A stretch of DNA of 23,127 nt from a bacterium. GTDB lineage: Bacteria > Armatimonadota > HRBIN16. The position numbers and the translations under genes were made by a program. Shown piece after piece: positions 1-6,956 of the stretch; within the stretch, counting starts at the first letter, position 1; each line of letters starts with the position of its first letter. The stretch is taken from the NCBI GenBank assembly GCA_025057335.1, contig JANWXG010000010.1, forward strand, positions 1-23,127, given 5' to 3'. Below the pieces are notes generated by a model. The model did not search any database and was not told where the DNA came from. It worked only from the letters and a program-made list of their open reading frames with translations.

Positions 1-561
1 TGCGGCGCATGAGGTACATTGACACAAACTCTCTTCACCTTCTTCCGCTTCCGCTAACAGGAACCAGCCCTCCGCCTGTCCTGCCAAAACCGTCATGCCC
101 ATCTGCTGGCAAGCGCGTAGCAACACGTCGCGCATCAGTGTCATGCTGTTCGAGGCGGAGGAGCTGTCCGCATCCCAGCTCCACAGCTGGAGGAGGAGGT
201 TCTCGCGCGTCTGCAGCAGTCCACCTCGCGGCTCGACGTCTTCTGAAATCAGACGTTGCAGTGAGTACCAGCGCAGAGGCAAAGTGCGCCACGAGCGTAC
301 ATGCGGGCGGGCAGCCTCGGTCAATGCCTGCATCATTCTCGCGAGAGGCAACACAACAGGCTGAAACCCCGCGACGGAACATTCCTTTTCCAGCAAATCT
401 ACCATTCGTCGGAGAACGCGCGCGCCGAGAGGGAGGAAGAGGTATGATCCTGCCTGCGCCTTGCGCAAGAAGCCCGCGCGGTGCAGGAGACGTTCATGCA
501 GAGTGCCTGCATCCGCAGGGGGTTCACGTGAAGTGACCAGTGTCGAGTGTGCGAGATGCAT
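1..561 (-). CDS. Divergent prolyl-tRNA synthetase paralogue (3' part outside the window)
   Basis: I translated 187 codons from ATG 561 to the window edge. GGAG lies 7 nt upstream of the ATG. The N-terminus follows bacterial ProRS closely: about residues 11-72 match the class II opening, with RAGFLRKAQAGSYLFLPLG at residues 28-46 and VLRRM at 49-53. LPLRWYSLQ at 94-102 matches the LPLNFYQIQ region. The end (EEGEESLCQCTSCAA) matches the ProRS segment GEDxxxxCxxCxYAAN. Two things are missing. About 35 residues are absent after VVLP (residue 72), including the conserved GPTHEE loop whose Thr and Glu help bind proline and ATP. The motif 2 FRxE is replaced by LISE (104-107), so the ATP-binding arginine is lost. 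The SHEF segment is also altered. The frame is open and has a ribosome site, so it looks like an intact paralogue, not debris. Family homology is seen in the sequence; loss of aminoacylation is inferred. A normal proS should exist elsewhere. Confidence 0.75.
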   Translation of the reverse strand, partial: MHLAHSTLVTSREPPADAGTLHERLLHRAGFLRKAQAGSYLFLPLGARVLRRMVDLLEKECSVAGFQPVVLPLARMMQALTEAARPHVRSWRTLPLRWYSLQRLISEDVEPRGGLLQTRENLLLQLWSWDADSSSASNSMTLMRDVLLRACQQMGMTVLAGQAEGWFLLAEAEEGEESLCQCTSCAA

Positions 562-633
562 CAGAGCGCTCCGCTGGCGCTGAAGGAATTGACATACTAT
601 TCGCTGACAGCAAGAAGTCTTCCTCTTCAGCGG

Positions 634-1482
634 TCACCGATTGACCTCTCGATATGCCAAGCCCGGTTGCCACGCTTCGTGAGGAAATGTGTAGATATCT
701 CTTTGGTCGTAAATCTTCCAGGCGACCGTGCGGGCATCCACACGCTGTACGCCAGCAAACTGCGCGCGGTAGTCCGCGAGACCGCTGTACGCCCATTCTA
801 CCGACACCTCGATAGGTATCGGAACCTTCCACGCCGTAGAGCGGTCGGCATGGCGGATGGCTTCAGCGATATCGTGGCGGATGCGCTGGCGCACTGCATC
901 AGGAGGATACAACTCGCACGTCGCCCAGCCAGTGCCGCGCTTGGTAGGAGTGCAACGTACATGCGGGAACAGTCGTCGCGCCTCTTCGCAGAGCGCCTCA
1001 TCTCCAGACACGTACACCAGCGGCACGCCGTATGCACCGGCATAGAGCGCGAACTGGCTCATCTCGCCGTGTTCTTCTCCGTTGATACGGAAACAGCAAA
1101 TCTCCTTGGGCATCTGCGTGTGGTCGATGAACCCGTGCAACGTGCCCGCCATCGCGTGTTGACCAATCATCGCGACGGCGTGTACGGTCTCGTCCAGCCC
1201 CTCCAGACGCAGCGGGGAGAACTGGCTTATCCACACGCGCGTCGCACGCGGGTCTAGCTTCTGCTCGATGAACCCTCGGTTGCGGTTTCGTCCATGTCCG
1301 TCGATGACGCGCACCTCGGTGGCTCCTGCATCGAAACAGCCTGCTACAGCTGCATTCACATCGGCGGTGAGCTGCTCTCGTCCGTACTGGTACTCCGGGG
1401 CGTTGTCGTCTGGATGATAGCACTGGTCCCAGCTGTCGATACCAGAAATGCCCTCCATGTCGGTACAGAGCCAGACAATCAT
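634..1482 (-). CDS. M55 family zinc metallopeptidase (DppA-like D-aminopeptidase)
   Basis: This is a 282-residue protein starting at ATG 1482, preceded by GGGAGGAG. In-frame codons further upstream give a non-conserved extension and were not used. The N-terminus reads MIVWLCTDMEGISG, the hallmark of peptidase family M55. Candidate metal ligands are D8, E10, H63 (in DGHG), H109 (in GQHAMAGT) and E140 (in GEEHGE). Members of the family such as Bacillus DppA are cytoplasmic decamers that release D-amino acids, for example from D-Ala-D-Ala. No signal peptide is visible, in line with a cytoplasmic enzyme. It lies 130 bp downstream of the permease gene and 72 bp upstream of the ProRS-like gene on the same strand. 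No dipeptide (Dpp) transporter is next to it. The family is clear; the substrate is not determined by the sequence. Confidence 0.9.
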   Translation of the reverse strand: MIVWLCTDMEGISGIDSWDQCYHPDDNAPEYQYGREQLTADVNAAVAGCFDAGATEVRVIDGHGRNRNRGFIEQKLDPRATRVWISQFSPLRLEGLDETVHAVAMIGQHAMAGTLHGFIDHTQMPKEICCFRINGEEHGEMSQFALYAGAYGVPLVYVSGDEALCEEARRLFPHVRCTPTKRGTGWATCELYPPDAVRQRIRHDIAEAIRHADRSTAWKVPIPIEVSVEWAYSGLADYRAQFAGVQRVDARTVAWKIYDQRDIYTFPHEAWQPGLAYREVNR

Positions 1483-1612
1483 CGGCGACCGCTCCTCCCG
1501 TGAACTACTCGCTCTCGTCGTACCCGCTCGGCGATGGTGAACGACCATCAGCAAGCAAAGAGCCTCGGTGAACCAAGAGTAGGAGGTAATTCGATGAGAC
1601 CGCTGTGATGCC

Positions 1613-2431
1613 CTACTGACGATACGCCCAGTGTCGGTAGGTACTCACTAGTATCCACAGTAGCACCACTGTCAGTCCGCTATATACGACAAGAAGTGCC
1701 CAAGGGCTGAGCGCGTAGAGTGGACTGGTGTCAGAAGAGTACGAAGCAGGCGTGTATTTCACCATTGTGGGTTCTATCACTGCAAGCGGATTAACCGCTA
1801 GCCAGAAGGTCGCCTCCTGTGTGCTGATGCTGGGGAAAATGAGTGTGGTCAATCCCCACAGGATGAGCGTACCGACCACCCATCCTCCCGCAAAGAGGTA
1901 AGAGATAGCAGTAGCGGTTACCGTCTTGCGGCTGAAGCAGGAAGCCACCAGTCCCCCCGTGCTGTAGAGCAGTAGCGTCGCCAGTACACATAGTGTGCCC
2001 AGCAATGCCCCAAGCAGCAGCTCTGGCTCGGAGAGAACGCACAGCAAGATCATCGGCAATCCAAGCATCAGCAACAGCAAGACAGGGATCGTCCTGCCTA
2101 TCAGCTTGCCAAGCACCACCTCGTGCGGTTTCAACAGGCTCACTACTAGCAGGTCCCAGGTGCGCTGCTCCCGTTCACGCGAGACGGCATTGGCGGTCGC
2201 AGCAGGAGCGATACCCACCGTCATTAACGTCTGCAACACAATAGTCAGGATGAGCACTTCGCGCGGCGCGTTGCGCACTCTGAATCCTTCCAGCGCTGCC
2301 CAGTAGAGCAACCCTACCGCAAGCAGTCCCAAGATTGCCACAATCGCCAGCGTCAGGCGTTGCGAGGGGAGAGGGCGCAGACGCAGCAGCAGCTCACGAC
2401 GCATAATCGGATTGTCCCTCCAGTCAATCAA
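1613..2431 (-). CDS. ABC-2 type transporter permease
   Basis: The protein has 272 residues if it starts at TTG 2431, which overlaps the stop of the upstream gene (TTGA), or 263 from ATG 2404. The longer start keeps the IDWRDNPIMRREL opening typical of this permease group (NPxxRREL). About six hydrophobic helices are visible, near residues 27-47, 58-80, 112-132, 138-165, 172-198 and 244-264. SREREQRTWDLL (84-95), on the loop after the second helix, is the conserved ABC-2 export motif. Such permeases pair with an ATPase to move substrates or polymers out of the cell. No ABC ATPase is encoded in this window, so the partner must be elsewhere. The tight overlap with the large membrane protein upstream suggests they form one complex. 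Substrate unknown. Confidence 0.85.
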   Translation of the reverse strand: MIDWRDNPIMRRELLLRLRPLPSQRLTLAIVAILGLLAVGLLYWAALEGFRVRNAPREVLILTIVLQTLMTVGIAPAATANAVSREREQRTWDLLVVSLLKPHEVVLGKLIGRTIPVLLLLMLGLPMILLCVLSEPELLLGALLGTLCVLATLLLYSTGGLVASCFSRKTVTATAISYLFAGGWVVGTLILWGLTTLIFPSISTQEATFWLAVNPLAVIEPTMVKYTPASYSSDTSPLYALSPWALLVVYSGLTVVLLWILVSTYRHWAYRQ

Positions 2432-4572
2432 CGCGCCTCACCTCCCACACCGAACGGTACCGCCAGCACAGTAACCTGCTGCGTCGAGGCAGAGGCAGGG
2501 CTAACCTCTACCACCTGCGGGAAGCCCTCCACCTCTGCCACTAGCACCGCCCGCGACAGGTTGATACTGGGCAGAGCCTCTCGCGCCAGAGGTCTAGGGG
2601 GAGTGCGAGGGGAACCTTTGCTGGCGATACCTCCCAGACGGGTATACACTATACCGTGCCAATTTCTCTGCGCCTCCTCCCGCCACCGTTCCACTTCCCT
2701 CCCATCCACCTCCGAGGCAGGAGCGAAGGTACCGAAGGGGGGCGGTGCAGCAGGTATAGCAGGCATGAGCAAAAGCGCCCCATGCCGCACCTGGAACTCC
2801 TTCTGTGTCCCAGGCTCGCACGTCCCTTGCAGCGGGATGGCTCCTAGCGCAGTGACCAGATGGAGCTGCTTCAAGGTGTAGGGCGTGTTGTTGTGCACCG
2901 TCAGGCGCAGGGAGCCGACCCGCCGCTCCGCCGAAACGTTCACTGTGCCTGGCAGGCTCGTCCGCCCGCTCAGGTGGAAGCTGCGCGCCGACCACAGGGG
3001 GATGAGCACGCTTCGCAGGTCGGCGGGTTCCTCTTGCGGGGTCTCCCCGATGCGTCGCGCCTGTAACTCGCTTGGTGAATTCTCCACGATAGTCCCGTCC
3101 ACTTTTGCCTGCAGGCGGTAGCGTTGCGTATGAGCGCTGTATAGCACCCAGTCGCTCTCCACTGTAGCCTGCGGCGAACCTGCAGCTGCATATATCGCGG
3201 TCCACTGGCGCATCTGGTGCGAGCTGGTCTGCACGCGCGTCGCCACGACGTAGCCCGCTACGGAGGTGAGCACCGCCAGCAGGGGCAGGGTAAACCACGA
3301 CAGGTGCAGTCGGTCTATTTGGCGCAACACAAGGTAGTTCGCCGGCATGAGCACAAAGATGTACACTCCCAGGTAAGCGAGCAACCACGTCAACGGCACG
3401 GGTTTGGCGGCAACGGCGTCCACCAGAGCCTGCACCAGCTGCGAGTAGAAGGCTCTGCCAGTCGGTTCGGACATGCCCCAGCTGAAATGGGAACCCTGAG
3501 AAAACATCATCGGTGGGGGAACAAAGCGTCCACGCTGCAGCTGCAGTATCCTTTTCCACAGAGCGTGTGCTGCCTGCTCGTCCGCCAGCGGAGGTTGAGT
3601 GGGGTCGAACGCCAAAAAGACCACCTGCCCCAGACCTCGGCTCGCCACAACCACCAGCGGAACGTCGCCATAGCGCAGCAAAGTGGTCGCTCCCCCCAGC
3701 GGACGCGAGCGCACGACAGCGACCGTTCCCGCCGCACCGCGCAGGGAGGAAACCCAGCTAGCTAACGCTGAGGCGGGAACCTGTGTGACCCCCAACGGCT
3801 CGACGGGCAACACTCCTGACGGCGCCAGCGACTGTAGACGGTTCAAGTCTACCCCATGCACTATCACAAGCCCGCCCGACCACAGGTAGCCAATAAGCGC
3901 CTGCTGCTGTCGCTCGTTGAGAGTATCCCATGCCCGGTCGTCTAGGGAGACTGCTGCTACGCCGCGATACGCCAGCGCACTTTCGGGAGGCAGACTACTG
4001 CGCACCCTTCCCAGAAACAGACGACGGCTCTGTTCACCTGAGGGGAACGGGAGGAAAGAAGCCCGCAAGCGCGAGGCGTCAGCCGCTGGCACCAACATCC
4101 CCTCCACGCTCACCGCTTCTAGAGAGCGCTGCGGCAGGAAGGCGACGGCGGAACTGTCGGTGCCCAAGCCGACCAGCAGGGGGTACCACTGTGCCATTGT
4201 CACCGAAACGGGCTTGCTGGTAGCCAACACACGTCCGCCCACGACGAGCCGCGCGACGATTTCGTTGGGTTCTTCTGGGCTACAGAGCAGCAGGCTCACG
4301 GATTGAGAGACCAGCCCATCCGAGAGGGTGACCCGTTTGCGTGCGCTAGTGCTGCCCGTCCAGGAGTTCGCGTCCACCTGCACCTCTGCGATGGCAGGCG
4401 TGCTGCTGGCGCGCTGCCCCTGAATGAACACGGTGACGGGGTAACATCCCTCGCTCGGGCATACTCCATCGAATCCGGGCACGACGTCCAGCGCAAACCG
4501 TTGCGCCTGCGCCGACATCGCTAGCACGCCAAGCAGTATCAGCACACCTCTGCGGGCGATCCCTTCTCCCAT
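2428..4572 (-). CDS. Membrane-anchored protein with glutamine-amidotransferase-like region, linked to the ABC-2 permease
   Basis: This is a 714-residue protein with a signal peptide (residues 1-23, hydrophobic core VLILLGVLAMSAQAQ). Residues 25-125 look like a beta-rich exported domain. Residues about 125-345 resemble the class I glutamine-amidotransferase-like fold seen in GldG-type and related gliding/ABC accessory proteins. The segment 202-240 (YRGVAAVSLDD..., WSGGLVIVHG) is the most recognisable part. Two membrane helices follow (about 395-416 and 425-445), then an exported C-terminal beta-rich region. I see no catalytic Cys-His-Glu triad, so enzymatic activity is unlikely. The ribosome site AGGAG overlaps the yebC stop codon, and the 3' end overlaps the permease start, so the three genes are probably translated from one transcript. 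I cannot name the function; a role as the extracytoplasmic partner of the permease is inferred from gene order. Confidence 0.7.
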   Translation of the reverse strand: MGEGIARRGVLILLGVLAMSAQAQRFALDVVPGFDGVCPSEGCYPVTVFIQGQRASSTPAIAEVQVDANSWTGSTSARKRVTLSDGLVSQSVSLLLCSPEEPNEIVARLVVGGRVLATSKPVSVTMAQWYPLLVGLGTDSSAVAFLPQRSLEAVSVEGMLVPAADASRLRASFLPFPSGEQSRRLFLGRVRSSLPPESALAYRGVAAVSLDDRAWDTLNERQQQALIGYLWSGGLVIVHGVDLNRLQSLAPSGVLPVEPLGVTQVPASALASWVSSLRGAAGTVAVVRSRPLGGATTLLRYGDVPLVVVASRGLGQVVFLAFDPTQPPLADEQAAHALWKRILQLQRGRFVPPPMMFSQGSHFSWGMSEPTGRAFYSQLVQALVDAVAAKPVPLTWLLAYLGVYIFVLMPANYLVLRQIDRLHLSWFTLPLLAVLTSVAGYVVATRVQTSSHQMRQWTAIYAAAGSPQATVESDWVLYSAHTQRYRLQAKVDGTIVENSPSELQARRIGETPQEEPADLRSVLIPLWSARSFHLSGRTSLPGTVNVSAERRVGSLRLTVHNNTPYTLKQLHLVTALGAIPLQGTCEPGTQKEFQVRHGALLLMPAIPAAPPPFGTFAPASEVDGREVERWREEAQRNWHGIVYTRLGGIASKGSPRTPPRPLAREALPSINLSRAVLVAEVEGFPQVVEVSPASASTQQVTVLAVPFGVGGEAR

Positions 4573-4584
4573 CGGCAGCCGCTC

Positions 4585-5334
4585 CTAGCGCACAGCGCTC
4601 TCGATCTCCTCTTCGGCGATGTCGAAGTTGGCATACACCTGCTGCACGTCGTCCAATTCGTCTAGCATCTCCATCAGACGCAGCACCTGCTGTGCCTCTT
4701 TACCCTCCACATGCACGGTAGTGGTCGGCAACATGGTGATTTCAGCGTTCTCTATGTGCAACCCCGCCTGCTCCAGCGCCTCACGCACGCGATGCAGGTC
4801 TTCGGGGTCGGTGTACACCTCGTAGTACTCTTCTTCCGTGCTCATATCGTCGGCGCCCGCATCGAGGGCTGCTGCGAGGATGGTCTCTTCGTCGCCTGCT
4901 TCCTTCGGGATGCGGATGAGCCCGCGCGGTTTGAACATCCAGCTCACACATCCCGACTCGCCGAGGCTGCCTCCACATTTGGAAAAAGCGGCGCGCACCT
5001 CCGAGACAGTGCGGTTGCGGTTGTCGGTCAAGCATTCTACCATCACTGCCACCCCGCCTGGGGCGTAGCCCTCGTACACGACCTCTTCGTAGGCTGCGCC
5101 CGCGATTTCGCCCGTGCCTCGCTGGATGGCGCGTTTGATGTTCTCCTGCGGCATGTGCGCGTCGCGCGCCCGCTGGATCGCCATGCGCAGGCGGGGATTC
5201 GCATCGGGGTTACCTCCTCCTTCGCGCGCGGCGACGATAATCTCGCGTGCTAGGCGGGTGAACAGTTTGCCACGCTCTGCGTCCTGCTTGCCCTTGCGCA
5301 GGCGGATGTTGTGCCACTTGGAGTGTCCAGCCAT
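4585..5334 (-). CDS. yebC: YebC/PmpR (TACO1) family protein
   Basis: The protein has 249 residues, the usual length for the family. The start is fixed by AGGAGGT 9 nt upstream of ATG 5334. The N-terminus MAGHSKWHNIRLRKGKQDA, with RGKLFTRLAREI following, is diagnostic. GGSLGESGCVSWMF (around residue 121-134) is the conserved middle-domain segment. YebC proteins were long annotated as transcriptional regulators. More recent work on the family, and on mitochondrial TACO1, points to a role on the ribosome during translation of proline-rich stretches. The gene is the first of the leftward cluster and has its own near-consensus promoter at 5367-5396. The assignment is secure; which activity dominates here cannot be read from sequence. 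Confidence 0.96.
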   Translation of the reverse strand: MAGHSKWHNIRLRKGKQDAERGKLFTRLAREIIVAAREGGGNPDANPRLRMAIQRARDAHMPQENIKRAIQRGTGEIAGAAYEEVVYEGYAPGGVAVMVECLTDNRNRTVSEVRAAFSKCGGSLGESGCVSWMFKPRGLIRIPKEAGDEETILAAALDAGADDMSTEEEYYEVYTDPEDLHRVREALEQAGLHIENAEITMLPTTTVHVEGKEAQQVLRLMEMLDELDDVQQVYANFDIAEEEIESAVR

Positions 5335-5366
5335 GCGTTGCGCACCTCCTTCCCGTTACCGCCCGA

Positions 5367-5396
5367 ATTATATCATGTTCTGAACGCTCTTGACAA
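5367..5396 (-). promoter_or_regulatory. Sigma-70 promoter for yebC
   Basis: On the minus strand the -35 is TTGTCA (5396-5391) and the -10 is TATAAT (5372-5367), with an 18-bp spacer. It sits about 33 bp upstream of the yebC ATG. Its -35 overlaps the -35 of the divergent promoter for the Rrf2 gene almost base for base. Confidence 0.8.
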
Positions 5397-5418
5397 TCAG
5401 GGTCTCGTGTGTTAAAAT
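5390..5418 (+). promoter_or_regulatory. Sigma-70 promoter for the Rrf2-cysK operon
   Basis: TTGACA (5390-5395), a 17-bp spacer and TAAAAT (5413-5418) give a near-consensus housekeeping promoter. It lies 35 bp upstream of the Rrf2 ATG at 5454. The A/T-rich stretch from about 5410 to 5438, covering the -10 and the likely start of transcription, has imperfect dyad symmetry (TGTT at the left, AACA at the right). It is the most likely place for the Rrf2 regulator to bind its own promoter. The promoter is seen directly; the operator is inference. Confidence 0.8.
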
Positions 5419-5453
5419 ACATATAGGCTAATCAACAAAGTCAGGATTGAGCG

Positions 5454-5900
5454 ATGCCTCTGTTCAGCGCGAAGATGGAGTATGCGCTGCGCAGTATGCT
5501 GTATCTGGCGCAGCAGCCAGCGGGTGTGCCTGTCCAGAGCCGTGATATCGCCGAAGCCGAGTACATTCCCGGACCGTATCTAGACCAGATTCTGGCAACC
5601 CTGAAGCGGGCAGGGCTGGTACGTAGCATGCGTGGCGTCGGCGGAGGGTATGAACTTGCAAAGCCGCCCTCTCAGATTACAGTCGGCGATGTGGTGCGTG
5701 CTTTCTCTGGCGATACCCTGCAGCCTTCCGAAGCCACGCAGCGCGACAGCGCGATGACGACCACCATGTCCTGTATCCGTGACTTCCAGCGACGTACCTC
5801 AGAGGCTATCTGGCGTCTGCTGGACGCGACGACGCTGCAGCACCTGCTGGAGCAGAAGTACTTGCTCGACCAGGCACAAAGTATCGCCCCATACTTGTAG
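5454..5900 (+). CDS. Rrf2 family transcriptional regulator (CymR/IscR type)
   Basis: This is a 148-residue winged-helix regulator. The N-terminus MEYALRSMLYLAQ, the recognition region IPGPYLDQILATLKRAGLV (38-56) and the wing RGVGGGYELAKPP (60-72) are typical of Rrf2. IscR-type members hold an Fe-S cluster with three Cys in the 90-105 region. This protein has only one Cys, C107 in TMSCIRDF, so a conventional three-Cys cluster is unlikely. It resembles CymR, which lacks a cluster and senses cysteine supply through cysteine synthase. The cysK gene begins 13 bp downstream, which supports control of cysteine synthesis. Start ATG 5454 has a weak AGGA 7-9 nt upstream. Family secure; the CymR-like role is inferred from context. 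Confidence 0.92.
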   Translation: MPLFSAKMEYALRSMLYLAQQPAGVPVQSRDIAEAEYIPGPYLDQILATLKRAGLVRSMRGVGGGYELAKPPSQITVGDVVRAFSGDTLQPSEATQRDSAMTTTMSCIRDFQRRTSEAIWRLLDATTLQHLLEQKYLLDQAQSIAPYL

Positions 5901-5913
5901 AAGGAGTGTCCCT

Positions 5914-6906
5914 ATGCGTATTGCAGAGGATGTGACCAAGCTGATAGGCAACACGCCCTTGGTGCGTCTCAACCGCGTGACTGACGGTGCGAAAGCCACG
6001 GTGGCTGCGAAGCTGGAGTATTTTAATCCCCTCTCCAGTGTGAAAGACCGCATCGGTGTGGCGATGATCGAAGCTGCTGAGCGAGAAGGGAGAATCCGTC
6101 CAGATACCATCATTATCGAGCCGACCTCGGGCAACACGGGCATTGCTCTCGCCTTTGTGTGTGCTGCGAAAGGCTACCGGTGCGTGCTCGTCATGCCAGA
6201 CACGATGTCGATGGAGCGACGGAGCCTGCTGCGCGCACTCGGCGCGAAACTGGTACTGACCCCCGGCGCTGAAGGGATGCCCGGCGCCATCCGCAAGGCG
6301 GAGGAGATCGTGGCGAGCGACCCCGACCGCTACTTCATGCCCCAGCAGTTCAAGAACCCTGCCAACCCCGACATCCACCGTCGCACCACTGCAGAGGAAA
6401 TCTGGCGCGACACCGACGGGCAGGTAGACATTCTCGTCGCCGGCGTAGGCACAGGCGGCACTATCACGGGGGTGGCAGAGGTCATTAAGGCACGAAAGCC
6501 CTCGTTCCGTGCCATTGCGGTTGAACCTGCCGCTTCTGCCGTGCTCTCAGGTAAGCCGCGCGGACCGCATCCCATACAGGGTATCGGGGCAGGGTTCATC
6601 CCCGATATCCTGCGCGTCGACCTCATCGACGAAATCATCCCCGTAGAGAACGAGGACGCCTTCACCATGACGCGGCGTCTCGCACGGGAAGAGGGTATCT
6701 TCGCGGGCATCTCCTCTGGTGCGGCTGTGCACGCCGCAGTGCAGGTCGCCAAGCGCCCGGAGAACGCAGGGAAACTCATCGTCGTCATCGTGCCTAGCAC
6801 GGGGGAGCGCTACCTCTCCACGCCCGTCTACGCAGACCTGCCCGAGGACGAAGACTTCTCCCTATTACCGAACGGGGCAGTGTCGGAAGCGCTCCACAAG
6901 CGCTAA
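5914..6906 (+). CDS. cysK: Cysteine synthase (O-acetylserine sulfhydrylase, PLP-dependent)
   Basis: The protein has 330 residues. ATG 5914 has AAGGAG upstream and lies 13 bp after the Rrf2 stop. It makes L-cysteine from O-acetylserine and sulfide in the cytoplasm. The PLP lysine is K44 in SSVKDRIG, the substrate loop is PTSGNTG (70-76), and the phosphate-binding loop GTGGTITG is present further on. IFAGISSGAA near the C-terminal side is also typical. The length and motifs fit CysK. Closely related fold-type II enzymes (CysM, cystathionine beta-synthase without its CBS domains) cannot be excluded. Co-transcription with an Rrf2 regulator favours the cysteine synthase call. Confidence 0.92.
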   Translation: MRIAEDVTKLIGNTPLVRLNRVTDGAKATVAAKLEYFNPLSSVKDRIGVAMIEAAEREGRIRPDTIIIEPTSGNTGIALAFVCAAKGYRCVLVMPDTMSMERRSLLRALGAKLVLTPGAEGMPGAIRKAEEIVASDPDRYFMPQQFKNPANPDIHRRTTAEEIWRDTDGQVDILVAGVGTGGTITGVAEVIKARKPSFRAIAVEPAASAVLSGKPRGPHPIQGIGAGFIPDILRVDLIDEIIPVENEDAFTMTRRLAREEGIFAGISSGAAVHAAVQVAKRPENAGKLIVVIVPSTGERYLSTPVYADLPEDEDFSLLPNGAVSEALHKR

Positions 6907-6956
6907 CCCCGTAGGCTATGCGTCTCAGCAGGCGATGAGTTCATGCGGGAGGTGTG

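Noticed and set aside
9..536. Long plus-strand open frame opposite the ProRS-like gene
   Set aside because: Its translation is rich in Arg, Ser and Pro with no family features, while the minus-strand frame matches ProRS along its length.
547..1257. 236-residue plus-strand open frame
   Set aside because: It mirrors the M55 gene, which has a full set of family motifs and a ribosome site.
1581..1608. AGGAGG followed by an ATG on the plus strand (1594)
   Set aside because: A perfect ribosome site, but the frame stops after four codons and no larger frame follows. A leader peptide cannot be supported as there is no plus-strand gene downstream.
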